Shown here one piece after another: positions 13,301-24,000 of a DNA stretch of 64,000 nt. A program made the translations under genes and the position numbers. The stretch comes from Rotaria macrura (taxonomy: Eukaryota > Rotifera > Eurotatoria > Philodinida > Philodinidae), in assembly GCA_900239685.1 (NCBI GenBank), contig OENT01000237.1, positions 1-64,000 of the forward strand, read 5' to 3'. Position 1 is the stretch's first letter, and each line of letters begins with the position of its first letter. The notes below the pieces were generated by a model. The model was not told the origin of the DNA and searched no databases. It saw nothing but the letters and a program-made list of their open reading frames with translations.

Positions 13301-14371
13301 TTTAGTTAATGAATCCTATCTTCGTTGATTATTCGTTTATGTATTTCTAACTCAGAGTAGAGAAGAAAAAGAATTTAATGATTATTTATAGACAACCTGT
13401 GCTCCACTTACTGCTGCTAATCTGCGATCGGCTTACATGAGATCTACAAAGGTTTCTCTCATGGAATCTTTTGATAACCTACCTGATGACGACAAAAAAA
13501 TAGCATTGGAGTGTGCTTCAGATGCTTGGGATGCTTCCAGTGATGAAGATGGATTGTCAAGGGAAGATGCTGCTACAATAAAAGCATATACATTTGGTTG
13601 TGGACTACATCTTCTGGTCAATACAGCACTTCGTACAGAACAATTGGAGATGATTAAACCATGGTTTCCCTATTTGAAACGTTTTCAAGCTGCTATCAAA
13701 CAATTACCTCCGAAGAATGGAACTTATTGTCGTGGAGTAGACGCTAGCATAGCCCATCTTTATCCAGTCCATTCGACAGTGACTTGGGTAAGTAACACCA
13801 CAGAATGCTTGGTTTTCTCGTTGAGTAGAACAAAACTTTATCTCAATGCTAATGAAATGAGTGAACATGTGTTACATTCAGGAATACGGATTCAGTCATG
13901 TCTTGCAAAAAATACTTTCCCCCATTGTAATTGTTTCTGTATGTATTTTTACAAAATATTCTGCGAGATTTCAAAATTCTCAAGCATCTTGTAACAGTAT
14001 CCTAGGATTTTCGGAAAGCGTGTCTATGTTTCTGTAGTCAAATAATCGACATCGGAAAAACACCGGTTCTATCTTATTAAGTCATATCGTAAAAAGTCAA
14101 TTTGTTGATCATTCTATCTTAGTGGAGCATCACATCAATGTCTACGGATTATGAAACATGTATGAATTTTGCAGTAGACTTAGATGATGAAGAACAAGGT
14201 GGTAATATATTTACAATCATAGCATATTCAGCAAGAAACATATCAGCTTTTTCAATGATTCCTGATGAAAATGAAGTGATTTTATTGCCGGCTTCTAAAT
14301 TCAAGGTTCTCGGCAATAGGAAGAATTCGGAACGAAATGGATTAAATGAGATTACTCTTCAGGAAATCTAA
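10239..14371 (+). CDS. ART2: secreted mono-ADP-ribosyltransferase (R-S-E type), multi-exon
   Basis: Paralogue of ART1 with the same layout. Exons read: 10239-10283 (signal peptide identical to ART1), 13392-13787 (396 nt, the same length as in ART1 and ART3) and 14123-14371. Junctions are phase 0. Exon 2 ends with GTYCRGV (catalytic Arg) and ..TW|GTAAGT. The last exon starts WSITSMS (Ser motif) and has PDENEVILLPASKF, whose E-N-E gives the catalytic Glu. Translation stops at 14371 without stalk or membrane helix, so a secreted enzyme of about 229 residues is predicted. The first intron is 3.1 kb and contains a TIR element and a C/G-tract region. The link of the leader to the catalytic exons is inferred from order, phase and the ART1 parallel. 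The frame running on past 13787 is intron read-through. Confidence 0.75.
10339..12423. other. ART2 first intron, left part, with poly-C and poly-G tracts
   Basis: No supported gene. A C-run followed by TG near 11119 and a G-run preceded by TGCA near 11461 are in inverted orientation about 350 bp apart and could be the ends of an unclassified insertion. The open frames at 10775-11117 are biased by A/T homopolymers and are not conserved in ART1. Confidence 0.4.
12424..13005. mobile_element. 582-bp TIR element with TTAGAA target duplication
   Basis: The 12-bp terminal inverted repeats are perfect: TCAGAGCTCCGA at the left end and TCGGAGCTCTGA at the right end. They are flanked by identical hexamers TTAGAA at 12418-12423 and 13006-13011. 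Just inside the ends are short ATGGGATG/CATCCCAT-type words on opposite strands. No transposase is encoded; the open frame at 12503-12946 has no family features. It is a non-autonomous DNA transposon in the first intron of ART2. The superfamily is not clear from TIR and duplication length alone. Confidence 0.82.
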
Positions 14372-15832
14372 ACTTTTGTGAATGCTAAAATAAATGATTT
14401 CAAATTGCTGTAGCTTTTTTCTCTCACAAAGAATTATAAATACGTCACAATTATCATATTAATATTGAACCTGAACGGCATGTGTAAATTTTTAGGAGAA
14501 CACTTTACAGAGTGTAAGTATCAAAAGAAAAAAAGGAAAGATGACTGAACACTTTCCAACACTAATGGTTTCTAGAGCAAAACAGAACAACATAACATAT
14601 ATTAACAAAATCGACAATAATAACATCGAGTTTACTCAGTATTCAGAAACATATAACAGGAGACTAGAAATCAACATCAGATATTAATAAAATCAAGAAA
14701 CAATAATAGAAAAAGTAACAGCAAGCAATTGAAAACTCAGTTAAACAATTCAGAAATTGATACCTAAATTTTCTCTGATACGTGCCTTCTTTAAATCAAC
14801 TATTCGAATAATACATTTCAAAAATAATAAAACGTGGTGTTGATGAAATTCATCGTCTTACTGCTCACTGAGGCAGATGCCAGATGATTTTCTCAAGAAA
14901 ATAACGTCATGAAAAAATTGTAAACTCACTTGGGTCTACTTAGATTTTTATATTCATCAAGGATATCGCATCAATTTTACTCAAATCGAATTTTTTTCAT
15001 GTCGAAACCTGCTAAATAAAAGACAAACAGAGTAAACAATCATGTCTCGCGACAAGCATTCTTCGAGTTGTTGCTACAGATGTGAGTATTTTTTCTGCAT
15101 ATTTTCATAATATGTCGTAGCGCTTGAAAAGATTAATCGAAAAAAATGAAATCTAGCTCGATGAGCCATCAGACTCTTGTATTAATAAGTCGATGCTCAT
15201 CGACAGCCAAATCTGATGTGTATGTGGTATTCATCGACTATTTAAATCGCATTGCAAACAAAGAGGAACGAGTGCTATAGGCTTTACTCTGTTATAAATA
15301 ACATCTATACACTTTGTTTGTGAGTATGACATAGAAAATATCAAAATCTTCCATGGGAGTTGATTTCATCAGCAAACGATCACTCTCTTTTTTCTGTCTT
15401 TTCATCAATATGAATATAATAAATATGCCATACCGTTTTCAACAAATATCGGCATGCGAAAGTAGTACTCGCAAACTATCGTCTAATACAAAAACAGGTT
15501 TGAATATTCTTTAATCGGCCATTTAAAATTGCTATATAAATATTTTCCAACCGAATCATAAATTTGACTAGTCAAATAATTAGCCATATATTTTTCTTCT
15601 GTTGCAAAATCAATAGAATTTCGTATAGTAGATATTTCTATGTATACATTGAGAATGGATTAAAGTTTAACTCACTCAAATGTATTAGTTTCTATACGTG
15701 AGAGACCTTTCAACGTGTTATATAGATTCCTTATTTGTTTAATATCTTTCCTCAAAAGCACACCTTCCTTATTTTGACCATTTGTTCCACTTTACTATAA
15801 AGTTCGATGTTGTATTGATGAAAATAGAAATT
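14372..15832. other. Gene-free spacer after ART2
   Basis: AT-rich, with an AATAAA-like signal (aaaataaatg) at about 14387 that probably serves ART2. No recognisable gene, RNA or repeat boundary before the duplicated block at 15833. Confidence 0.5.
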
Positions 15833-16382
15833 TTCTACTAATTTTTATCGACATCCATGTTTGCTCTTTTTTTATTAATAAACTCATTTCTACGTCTAAT
15901 GATTTCTCATACTCTCTGGACTAACACAGTGGGCAACATCGAAACATTCCAAGTCTCATTTGCCGTGTTCATAAAACAACTGTTCTTCTTATTATTTTTC
16001 TCATCAATCGTTTTTAATCAATCTTTTTGATTTTCGACCTTAACTAAATCATGAAATCCAATCGTGTTAATATTTTGCTCTCGTTAATCTTGAATATATA
16101 TATATCGTAGATCATCATATTCATTAGAGTTAGTGTTGATGTTCAATGTACATCTATCGAAAATGTGCATGAAATTATTACTATCTTTAGCTGATGTTTT
16201 TGTTTCTCTGGATTGACCGATTGAAAACGAAGATAAATATGTCTCAGAAGAAAAGTTCACATAATAAACTATTTTATGGATCACTAAGAGAAGTCTGAGA
16301 ATTTTGATTTGATTGGTATTGTAATGAAAAGATAACTCAAATATGCACTATTAAACAAAAATTAAAACGATGGTTTACTCAG
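15833..16382. repeat. Tandem-duplicated flanking block, copy 2 (empty MITE site)
   Basis: Matches 4811-6340 without the 1038-bp insertion. The uninterrupted TTAA at 16040-16043 is the pre-integration site. A stretch of about 60 bp with (AT)n after 16090 is absent from copy 1. Downstream of 16382 the copies diverge. Confidence 0.88.
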
Positions 16383-16406
16383 CGAAATATATCACTTAGA
16401 CCGCTA

Positions 16407-16751
16407 CCCAGGTCGAACAAGCACGACCGTAAACGACCGTATACGGAGGAATACGGCAAAATACATGGTCCAGTATTACGATCGTATATCTCCGTGTCGT
16501 ATACGGGGAAATACGACGATATACGGAGAGAAAAACGATCGTTTACGGTCCTCGTATACAAAATCCGTAAACGGTTTCCGTTTTCCACCGTATTTCTCCG
16601 TATACGATCGTATTTGCCCGTATACGATACGGCGATATACGACCGTAATACTGGACCATGTGAAACGCTAAAATACGACCGTTTACGGTCGTGTGGGGAG
16701 CGTATACGGTCGTTTACAGTCGTATACGAAGTCCGTAATCGTCGACCTGGG
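16407..16751. mobile_element. 345-bp fold-back element made of CGTATACG/CGTAAACG words, copy A
   Basis: Ends are CCCAGGTCGA and TCGACCTGGG, a 10-bp inverted repeat flanked by TA on both sides. Inside is a nested hairpin: acatggtccagtattacg at about 16463 is the reverse complement of cgtaatactggaccatgt at about 16655. The interior is packed with CGTAAACG, CGTATACGG and CGATCGTAT words on both strands. It is much richer in CpG than its surroundings. Overlapping open frames on both strands here are by-products of the palindromic words. A related element lies at 20303-20630. No transposase is present. Confidence 0.82.
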
Positions 16752-17758
16752 TACTTTAATAATGTAGTTGAATTAACAGAACACATCGTAGAACATGCAG
16801 AATGTGAGTAATCGCAATTGAAATTGTGTAGAATCGAGGAAATGTAAGTATAAGTAACAGATTAAATAGAAAACTGAGATGAACATGATTGACCTAATGA
16901 ATGATGTTAAACGATCTCGAAGTAGTATGCAGTGAGAATTGAGTTTGATCGATATTCTACTAGTCTAATATGAAAGTATATATAAACATAGGACTCATTA
17001 AGTCTGATACGGAAATAATTATTTTTATTGTAAAAGAATTAGATTTTACTCAACGATTATCACTGACAGGTGAAATATGATTTCTTGTCGATCAAGTGAA
17101 GTTTCAATTTTGAAGATTGTGCTCTTGCGAACAACTATGGGTAATGAACGACGAAAAACTTTGAATGAAAACATTACTAATATTTGTCTAATGTACAAGA
17201 TAAGTAAGGCATGATTCAATGTGAATCAAGCAAGAATAACCGTTGTATGAAAGTAGCTATTTTTTGCCTTTCTATATTGAGTGAAGTCGTGGAAAGATCA
17301 GTTTATTCTTTTTATCTTCGAACCGTTTTTTGTTCGATTAAGTTAACACGAAAAATTGTAAAATAAAACAAATCTCGATTTATCAGCAAAGACCATACAT
17401 TCCTCAATAGCTTTCAAAATTACTAAGACCCACGACGTACCATGCTAGCAAATTCTGTGAAAATAAGCTGCATTTTATTTCCCATGCTATTGAACTAAGA
17501 ACGATGCGTGCTTAGTATAATGGGAAATTTGTTCAATGAAGTCGAATCTAGATCAACAATAAAAAATCTTTTATCTTCCAACCTTGTACACTTATCAGCA
17601 CAACTTGAAAAATTGGGTTCATTGTATCGGAGAATGCCAAACGAAAAACACTGATCACACAGCTGTTTTCTCGGGAACTACGTTCCATCCGAATAAACAT
17701 TTGCCATCTAGGGTAGACTCTAATTTCTATGACATTCAGTATATACATGGAATGCCAT
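16752..17758. other. Spacer between fold-back element and large duplicated block
   Basis: AT-rich sequence with no supported gene. The open frames at 17548-17835 overlap on opposite strands, lack motifs and are not preserved in the copy near 30.1 kb. Confidence 0.45.
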
Positions 17759-20060
17759 CACATTCTAAAGCGATTATCACCGGAAGAAACCACACATTAA
17801 CATCACTCATTGATAATCAATCATTACATTCTTAATTGTATGCAACCTTTCAATATCTCCCGCTACCGCAGTTCTGATATCTATCAACAGTATGAACCAT
17901 TTACATCGAAATATTTCATAATACACCTGAGTCTTGATGAGATATCACTTCATCGAGATGTTCCACATACTTCCTCTTCTTCTTCGATGGCAAGCGTGCT
18001 TATCCTACAGATCATACCATTCAATTGTCTTCTCAATGTTCATATGCGTAATACGATGAACGAAAAACAAAACCACCCAGATGTTGAACACACGTCAATG
18101 CATAATTATTTATTGAGGTGATGAACAAAATGCAATCTTCGATACTATGAGCTATTAGATGATTTAACAAAATAACCGTCGAGAGTTCAAGGGATCAAAA
18201 TGAACTCGAACGACGTTAAAAAATAGCCATGGTTGGATATAGTGAAATACATACTCTCGTTGAGATTTCCAGTATTCCACTCTCTTGTTGAACGTTCACA
18301 TTTCATGTATGAAAGAATCCCGAATAACTTCAAAATATTCGTCACAATCTAGAATATCCGAAACATAAAATATATGAATGTGTTCCATTCACGTATTGAG
18401 TCTCGGATTGCGAGATTCCAAATCGGAGAGAATGATACCTCAGTGTTTCTTTTGATAGAGGGGGTCCATATCTATGAGCGGTTGGCACGATTAGTAGAAT
18501 CAAACGATAGAACACGTCTCCTTTTAGCCTAAACTACTGTCCGTCCATTGGCATTACAAATTGACTGGAAAAATCTTATTTCCATTCATGAACCGAGTTC
18601 GTAAGTTCTTTTGTAGAGTGAAGCCGAATATTGAAATTCGGATAAAAAGTCGGGAACAACCTGATCTGATGAGTTTCGGAATGGACCCAAGATAACTTAT
18701 ATAATCTAATCTGCTGTTTCTATTGACAGCAAATGTGATTCCTTTTCAAATCAAAACTGCAAGTGTAGGATAATTCGACTATACGCCCATAAAATCGAAC
18801 TCAAAATATTAACTTCATTGTTTTCATTGATGTACACTTGCCACCCGAATAACGTTGGACTATAGGGTGCAATGCTCGAAAAACAGCACTTTATTTCATC
18901 TGATCGAGTGACATCTTGCAATTTTGATTTGATGTTAGTCTGAATTCTGTTAGATGTATTTGATTCATCATCATCTGATGATGACGCCATGCCGTTAAGT
19001 GTTTTTCAGCAACCATTATTCAGTAGTAAAACATCTTTCTAATGTTCGCAATAAAATAACGAGCATGACATTGTTTTTCATGTTACTGGCATGCTTCGAT
19101 ATGCCGTAAGCAAGTCCCTACTTTTCCACGCTCTATCCATTTACAAATACAATTCAAAATGAGAAAATATCCAGATAATCTCGAGAAAAACGTTTTCTAT
19201 TTCTAACCGCGGTTCAATTTTTCGTCATGACACTTTTACTTATACAATCTACTCCAGTTTTCATAATAAGTCTTTCCACTATACAACATCACCGATTAAC
19301 AGATAGATCTGCCAACCTGCCTCAATAATGAAACAATCCGATCGCGCCCACACAAGTTACTTGCTAGTGAATAGTATTCTACTGGAAATGTGTGGACATT
19401 AATGATGATCATAGATCTTATTCGGTGTTATTATAAGTATGAACTGATGACTATTATGTTATGACGGTATTATCGTAAATTTGATGTCGCATTTCACTCA
19501 ATTCTATTAACTGTTTTAGCTAGTGAATAGTAACTTTTTGACGAAAACTTGTGTTGACTAGCACAAACTGTTTTGAATTCTTACCATCTCGTTGACAACG
19601 ATAGAATCTTTTTTCAGGAATGTTGAATTTTTCTACGAAAAGTGCAGGATCGTTGCTCGTAGGTAGATAGACATGCATGACTCTAATCCATATGTGGGTA
19701 TGGAATTGAATAATTGTTTATTGAATAAAAAAGAATAGGTAATAAACGAAATAATCGTATGTGTCTACACACGATAAAGTTCAATAGTTTAAAGGAAAAG
19801 TCCTGTATTTAAAAGAATTCAGACGTATTGGAAAATACTTCTCTCACATTGAGGATGGTTAATTATACAACAATAGTGAAATATGAAGTGAAGAGCATGT
19901 TGAGAGTAGCAAGATTTGTTGGGGCTGTCTTTGTGGTGGATGCATGATCTGTTGAGAAGAATGATCTCAGTTAGGTTCCGTGTCAGATAAAGAAAAGAAA
20001 TGCTATGCGCTCATGTCGCTGAGAATGTAGTCGTAGATGTTCACACGTGTACAAGTGTTC
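17759..20060. repeat. 2.3-kb duplicated block upstream of ART3, copy 1
   Basis: Nearly identical by eye to 30123-32412. Only scattered substitutions and small indels are seen, such as an extra tct in the tcttcttct run and gcgagattcc against gagattcc. Both copies lie just upstream of the leader exon of a membrane-type ART gene. Once the fold-back insertion at 20303-20630 is removed, the distances to the leader agree (about 676 and 657 bp). No transposase, reverse transcriptase or terminal repeat is visible. It therefore looks like part of a tandem gene duplication rather than an autonomous transposon. The left edge is fuzzy. Confidence 0.88.
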
Positions 20061-20302
20061 GTGGATGAGTATTTACCACGATCTGATCGAACCCTAATTA
20101 TGATGGACGAATCTAGTCGCAGTGGGAAGCTGTTGATTCTTCATTGACAGCGTAGGATCGGTTGACGTATCAGCTAACATATGTATCACTTCATAATTGC
20201 TACAGTCATGTTTATTTTACTAATCTTTTCATCTTCATGTATGAATCGATGCTCTTTAACGTCCTCTAGTGATTTCGGAGCAACCCGAAAATACTTCATA
20301 TA

Positions 20303-20630
20303 CCCAGGACGAGCATTACGGCGAACAAATACGGTCGTAAACGAACGTTTACGATAACGTATACTACCGTTTCCGATAACGTATACTACCGTTTCCGATC
20401 GTTAATCGCCGTAAACCGTCGTATGTTGACGTTTGGTATGCACCGTATTACGGCCGTATTTTTCTGCGCCGTAAACGGCTAATTACGACTGCAACACGGC
20501 CAAAAAATGTAGTATTCAGCCCATTACGGTCGTTTACGGCACATTGAAAAACGACCGTAATACGGTGCATACCAAACGGCGAAAAAATTAATAGAAACGG
20601 CCGTTTACGACCGTGCTTCTTCGACCTGGG
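20303..20630. mobile_element. 328-bp fold-back element, copy B
   Basis: Same family as 16407-16751. It begins CCCAGGACGAGC and ends TTCGACCTGGG, flanked on both sides by ATATA. The interior repeats CGTAAACG, CCGTTTACG, CGTATTACGG and TACCGTTTCCGATC in both orientations; gtatgcaccgtattacgg and ccgtaatacggtgcatac form a long internal inverted repeat. It lies between the duplicated block and the ART3 leader, and its removal restores the ART4 spacing, which supports an insertion after the duplication. Confidence 0.82.
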
Positions 20631-21063
20631 ATATACTTAAGAGAAACGTGATGTTAGTTAAGAATTGAATATTTGTTGCTAATGCTAGTTCTGCAGAAAT
20701 CAGAGCATATCGATTTATGAATGCTGATTCATGTCAGAAACAATTATTGCGGAACTTTACAAGCTTCTTCCTCGTTCATGTTTAACATTTTTGCGCGACA
20801 CAAATGTAGCGAACGTTTCATCGAAACACAGACAGATATGAAATGCATCCACGGATTACAGATCACTATCGAGTAGTTTCGTAAATATGAGTACATTATA
20901 CGATTTCTTAGATTATTTACGTCAAATTTAGAAAAAGCGCGTATCAAATTGAATTATATATCACCTAAGTTGAATTCAGTTCGTTTTTTATCATTCAATT
21001 AAGTATTAAAAATAGTTTACTTTTTCCTCAGTTTATATATATTAACACGGATTGAACCACAAT

Positions 21064-24000
21064 ATGATCTTCATTTTGTTTAACTTTCTTGGATGCTTCC
21101 TAATGCAGGTAATGTGATTCTATTACACGACTTTTACATAGCCAATTCATATAATTCTACTCATATTTAAGCAGCTGACCATTGATAAATCTTGTGAAGC
21201 TATTAATGAAATAAGCCCTGTAGTTGAGGTTACAGGTAATCTGTTAATGTAGAACCCGTTCTTAGCTTTGAAACACTCACAATTACTATGAGCATATGAC
21301 AATTGTGTCTTTCAGTATTTTTCAAATCTCTGAAAAACGTGAAAAAACGAATGCGGATAAATAATCGGCTGAGTTTATTTATATTGTTAGGTTTTAGTGA
21401 AAATTCTGGTGGAACTTTCGGGTCATTTTTCATCCGGATGTTTTCTCAATTTACAAACTTATCTATTCTATCGATTAGCCTTTTCTTTCGAGTAATGTGA
21501 CTCATTCTAGTCATAAGAAGAGAAACCGTAAGTTTTTTATTTACGAATACAAAAAGACTGTTAAGTATTGTTGTCTACGGTCTCGTTCTGAGACATCGAT
21601 TATACTATCTTCAATGAAATAAAGCCATCTGAAATCATTGATTAGTCGAGAATTTTTCAAATGATATTTTTGTGTGTCGCACACTTTTTAAATGATCACA
21701 CTTTTAGCTCAGTATTCTTCTACGGTCGAATCTAGAAGCACAGATATGATATCCACCAGTTTCTCTATTTATTCTAAGTATTAAAAGACCTTTGTATTTG
21801 ACTAGACAAGTACATGAGATCACTAATCAATGGAAACGAATAAGCTAGTTGGTATTTGTTGGAATGATTGATAAGCAATCTCGGAGTTACAGTATTTTAC
21901 TGGGTCATTCCTCTTCAGTAAAAACTTCATAAATTATCGTACATTCCGCAATCAGACGATGAAAGAAAACGAAGAAGACTCTCTCGTATAATATTGAGAT
22001 AACGCGAAGAAGTTTCTCATGTTGATTGAAAAAATAATCTGAAATGAATATTTAAGTAGTTATCAATTGTTCGCACTCTATTTTAACAATAGCTTTATAC
22101 AAGTTTGATATTCAGCTACTGATTATTCACCCATAAAAGAACGAGAATTCGAAGATCGTTCTAATGATATGAGAGTAATTGATAGGATTGTATGTAGAAC
22201 TCTTTGGTTTACTGATTGCGTCTAAAACACAATCATTAATTAGAGGAAGTCTATAAGAGCAGCTTATTGCTGAACTTGTATATAGTTGAATGCACGTGCA
22301 ACAACAACAACAGATGCATGATATTAGTTTGAATAAAGATTAGGATGCAGACGGGTTTACCTCAATCTTGAATCTAGGTAGGTAGGTGATCAAGAAAAGT
22401 CTATACAGTTGATACTTGCTGACTGACAGAGACAAGGCTTTTGTTTTAAAAGACTGGATAAATAAAATTCTTTCCGATTCGCCTATTGTGAAGAGAATTC
22501 TGAAAGTTGAAGATGGTAAAATACAACTTGCATATTTCTGTCTCTTTAGAAACATCTCTCGTGTGATGTCTGCTAAGTAGATAACTATCTGAAAGTATCG
22601 CTAACTAGAACTGACTGATAATGAAAAACAATCTCCTTCACTACATGCCCACAAACCATAGGCCTTTCGGTAGACGTTTAGTGTTATTCTCTCATTCAAA
22701 CCCTGCGAGAATATTTCAGCTGTTGCTGTATTGTATTTCTACAAGCTAAAGTAAGAAATGATAAACAAAGAGATTCGAACCTATATCGAAGTAAACGATG
22801 TTCGCATGATCAGTTTACAGTGATTCATCGTGCTTCACAGACCAACTCTGCAGCAATTGCACTGATAGTTTTTCTTTCTTTAGTGTATTACTATGCCACT
22901 TGATTGTTTTAACAATTTCCAGATAGTAATATAAATAACGCTTCCGGCTTCGTAAGTATTTATTTTGAAAAAACATACAATGCAGTCGAATCTCAAAACG
23001 AGTTGTACCCTTTTAATAGCATTCTCAACTTGTGAATCGCTCACTTTCGTAAAAATCCCATGCATAATGATGAACTGTTGAAAACAAAATAGTAAAATAT
23101 AGTTTACGAAAAGAAGAAAACTTAAAAGAGAAACCTTCAAAATGATGAAATCCTTAAATATCTTTTAGAACTGCTTGCTCATTGATTTGGTTTTCAAGTT
23201 AAAATTCGTCGAGTTGTAGAAAAAACGAGCAACATATACAGTCTGAGTCTATTTCTCAGATTCCAGAAATAAATCTCTCGTATCATTTAAGGTTAATTGA
23301 AAAAATCACTTCTCTGAAACCTTCCTTCCTCTTCATTTCTTCGATTAGAAAGACAGTGTGCCTTCTGCAATATTGTCTAGATGAAAACCAAAACTTTCTT
23401 CTTTCCGTATCTACTTTTTGTCGTTGACTATTATAAAATAGCGTATCCAGGAAATGGGAGTGGGAGGTCCGTTCTCCATTGATAAAGACAAAACTTTTAG
23501 AGAACGTGTAAAAACGCGAAAAATCAAGAAAAAGTGAACGTGTTCAGATTGACAATTTGAGTTACCGGTTGTAAGCAAAAACCACTAATATTTCGGGGCT
23601 CTTGTGCATTTAGACGCGTTATCAGTCAAAAGTCGCATGTAAATGCATAAAACATCGAGAAAAATGATGTCGTTTTTTTCATACTAGGGAACTCTAATTA
23701 CGATGCCAATCACGGATAACAAATATTCTTTCCCCACTCGCCAGAATAAGAGGTCATGGTTTTCTATTATGTTAATTCAAATCACTCCTTCGAAATTGGC
23801 CTTTTAATTTGGGCTATTTTCTGCTAGGGTTCACCTGGAAAATCAAGGGGTGTTCACAAAGTGTTCCGACATTCAAACAGGCACTTAAGCCTTTCAATAC
23901 TGTAAAATTAGCTTTTCTACTAGTAAAAAGCAACTTTTAATTATAAAACCTTGGTTTTCTTTTACTGAAAAATATGGTTTTGAAGTGCTCAAATCTTTAA

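Noticed and set aside
16379-16811. Overlapping open frames of 68-135 codons on both strands
   Set aside because: They arise from the palindromic CGTATACG/CGTAAACG words of the fold-back element, which lack stop codons in several frames. The amino-acid content (Arg, Tyr, Ser, Asp) is just the translated repeat.
17810-18121. Ser/His-rich + strand frame shared with 30092-30481
   Set aside because: Preserved only because the whole block is recently duplicated. The start regions differ, there is an indel in the Ser run, and no family is recognised.
18751-18990. 79-codon - strand frame, also present at 31108-31347
   Set aside because: All three differences between the copies change the amino acid, no domain is recognisable and no splice partner is seen. 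More likely a chance frame in a young duplication.
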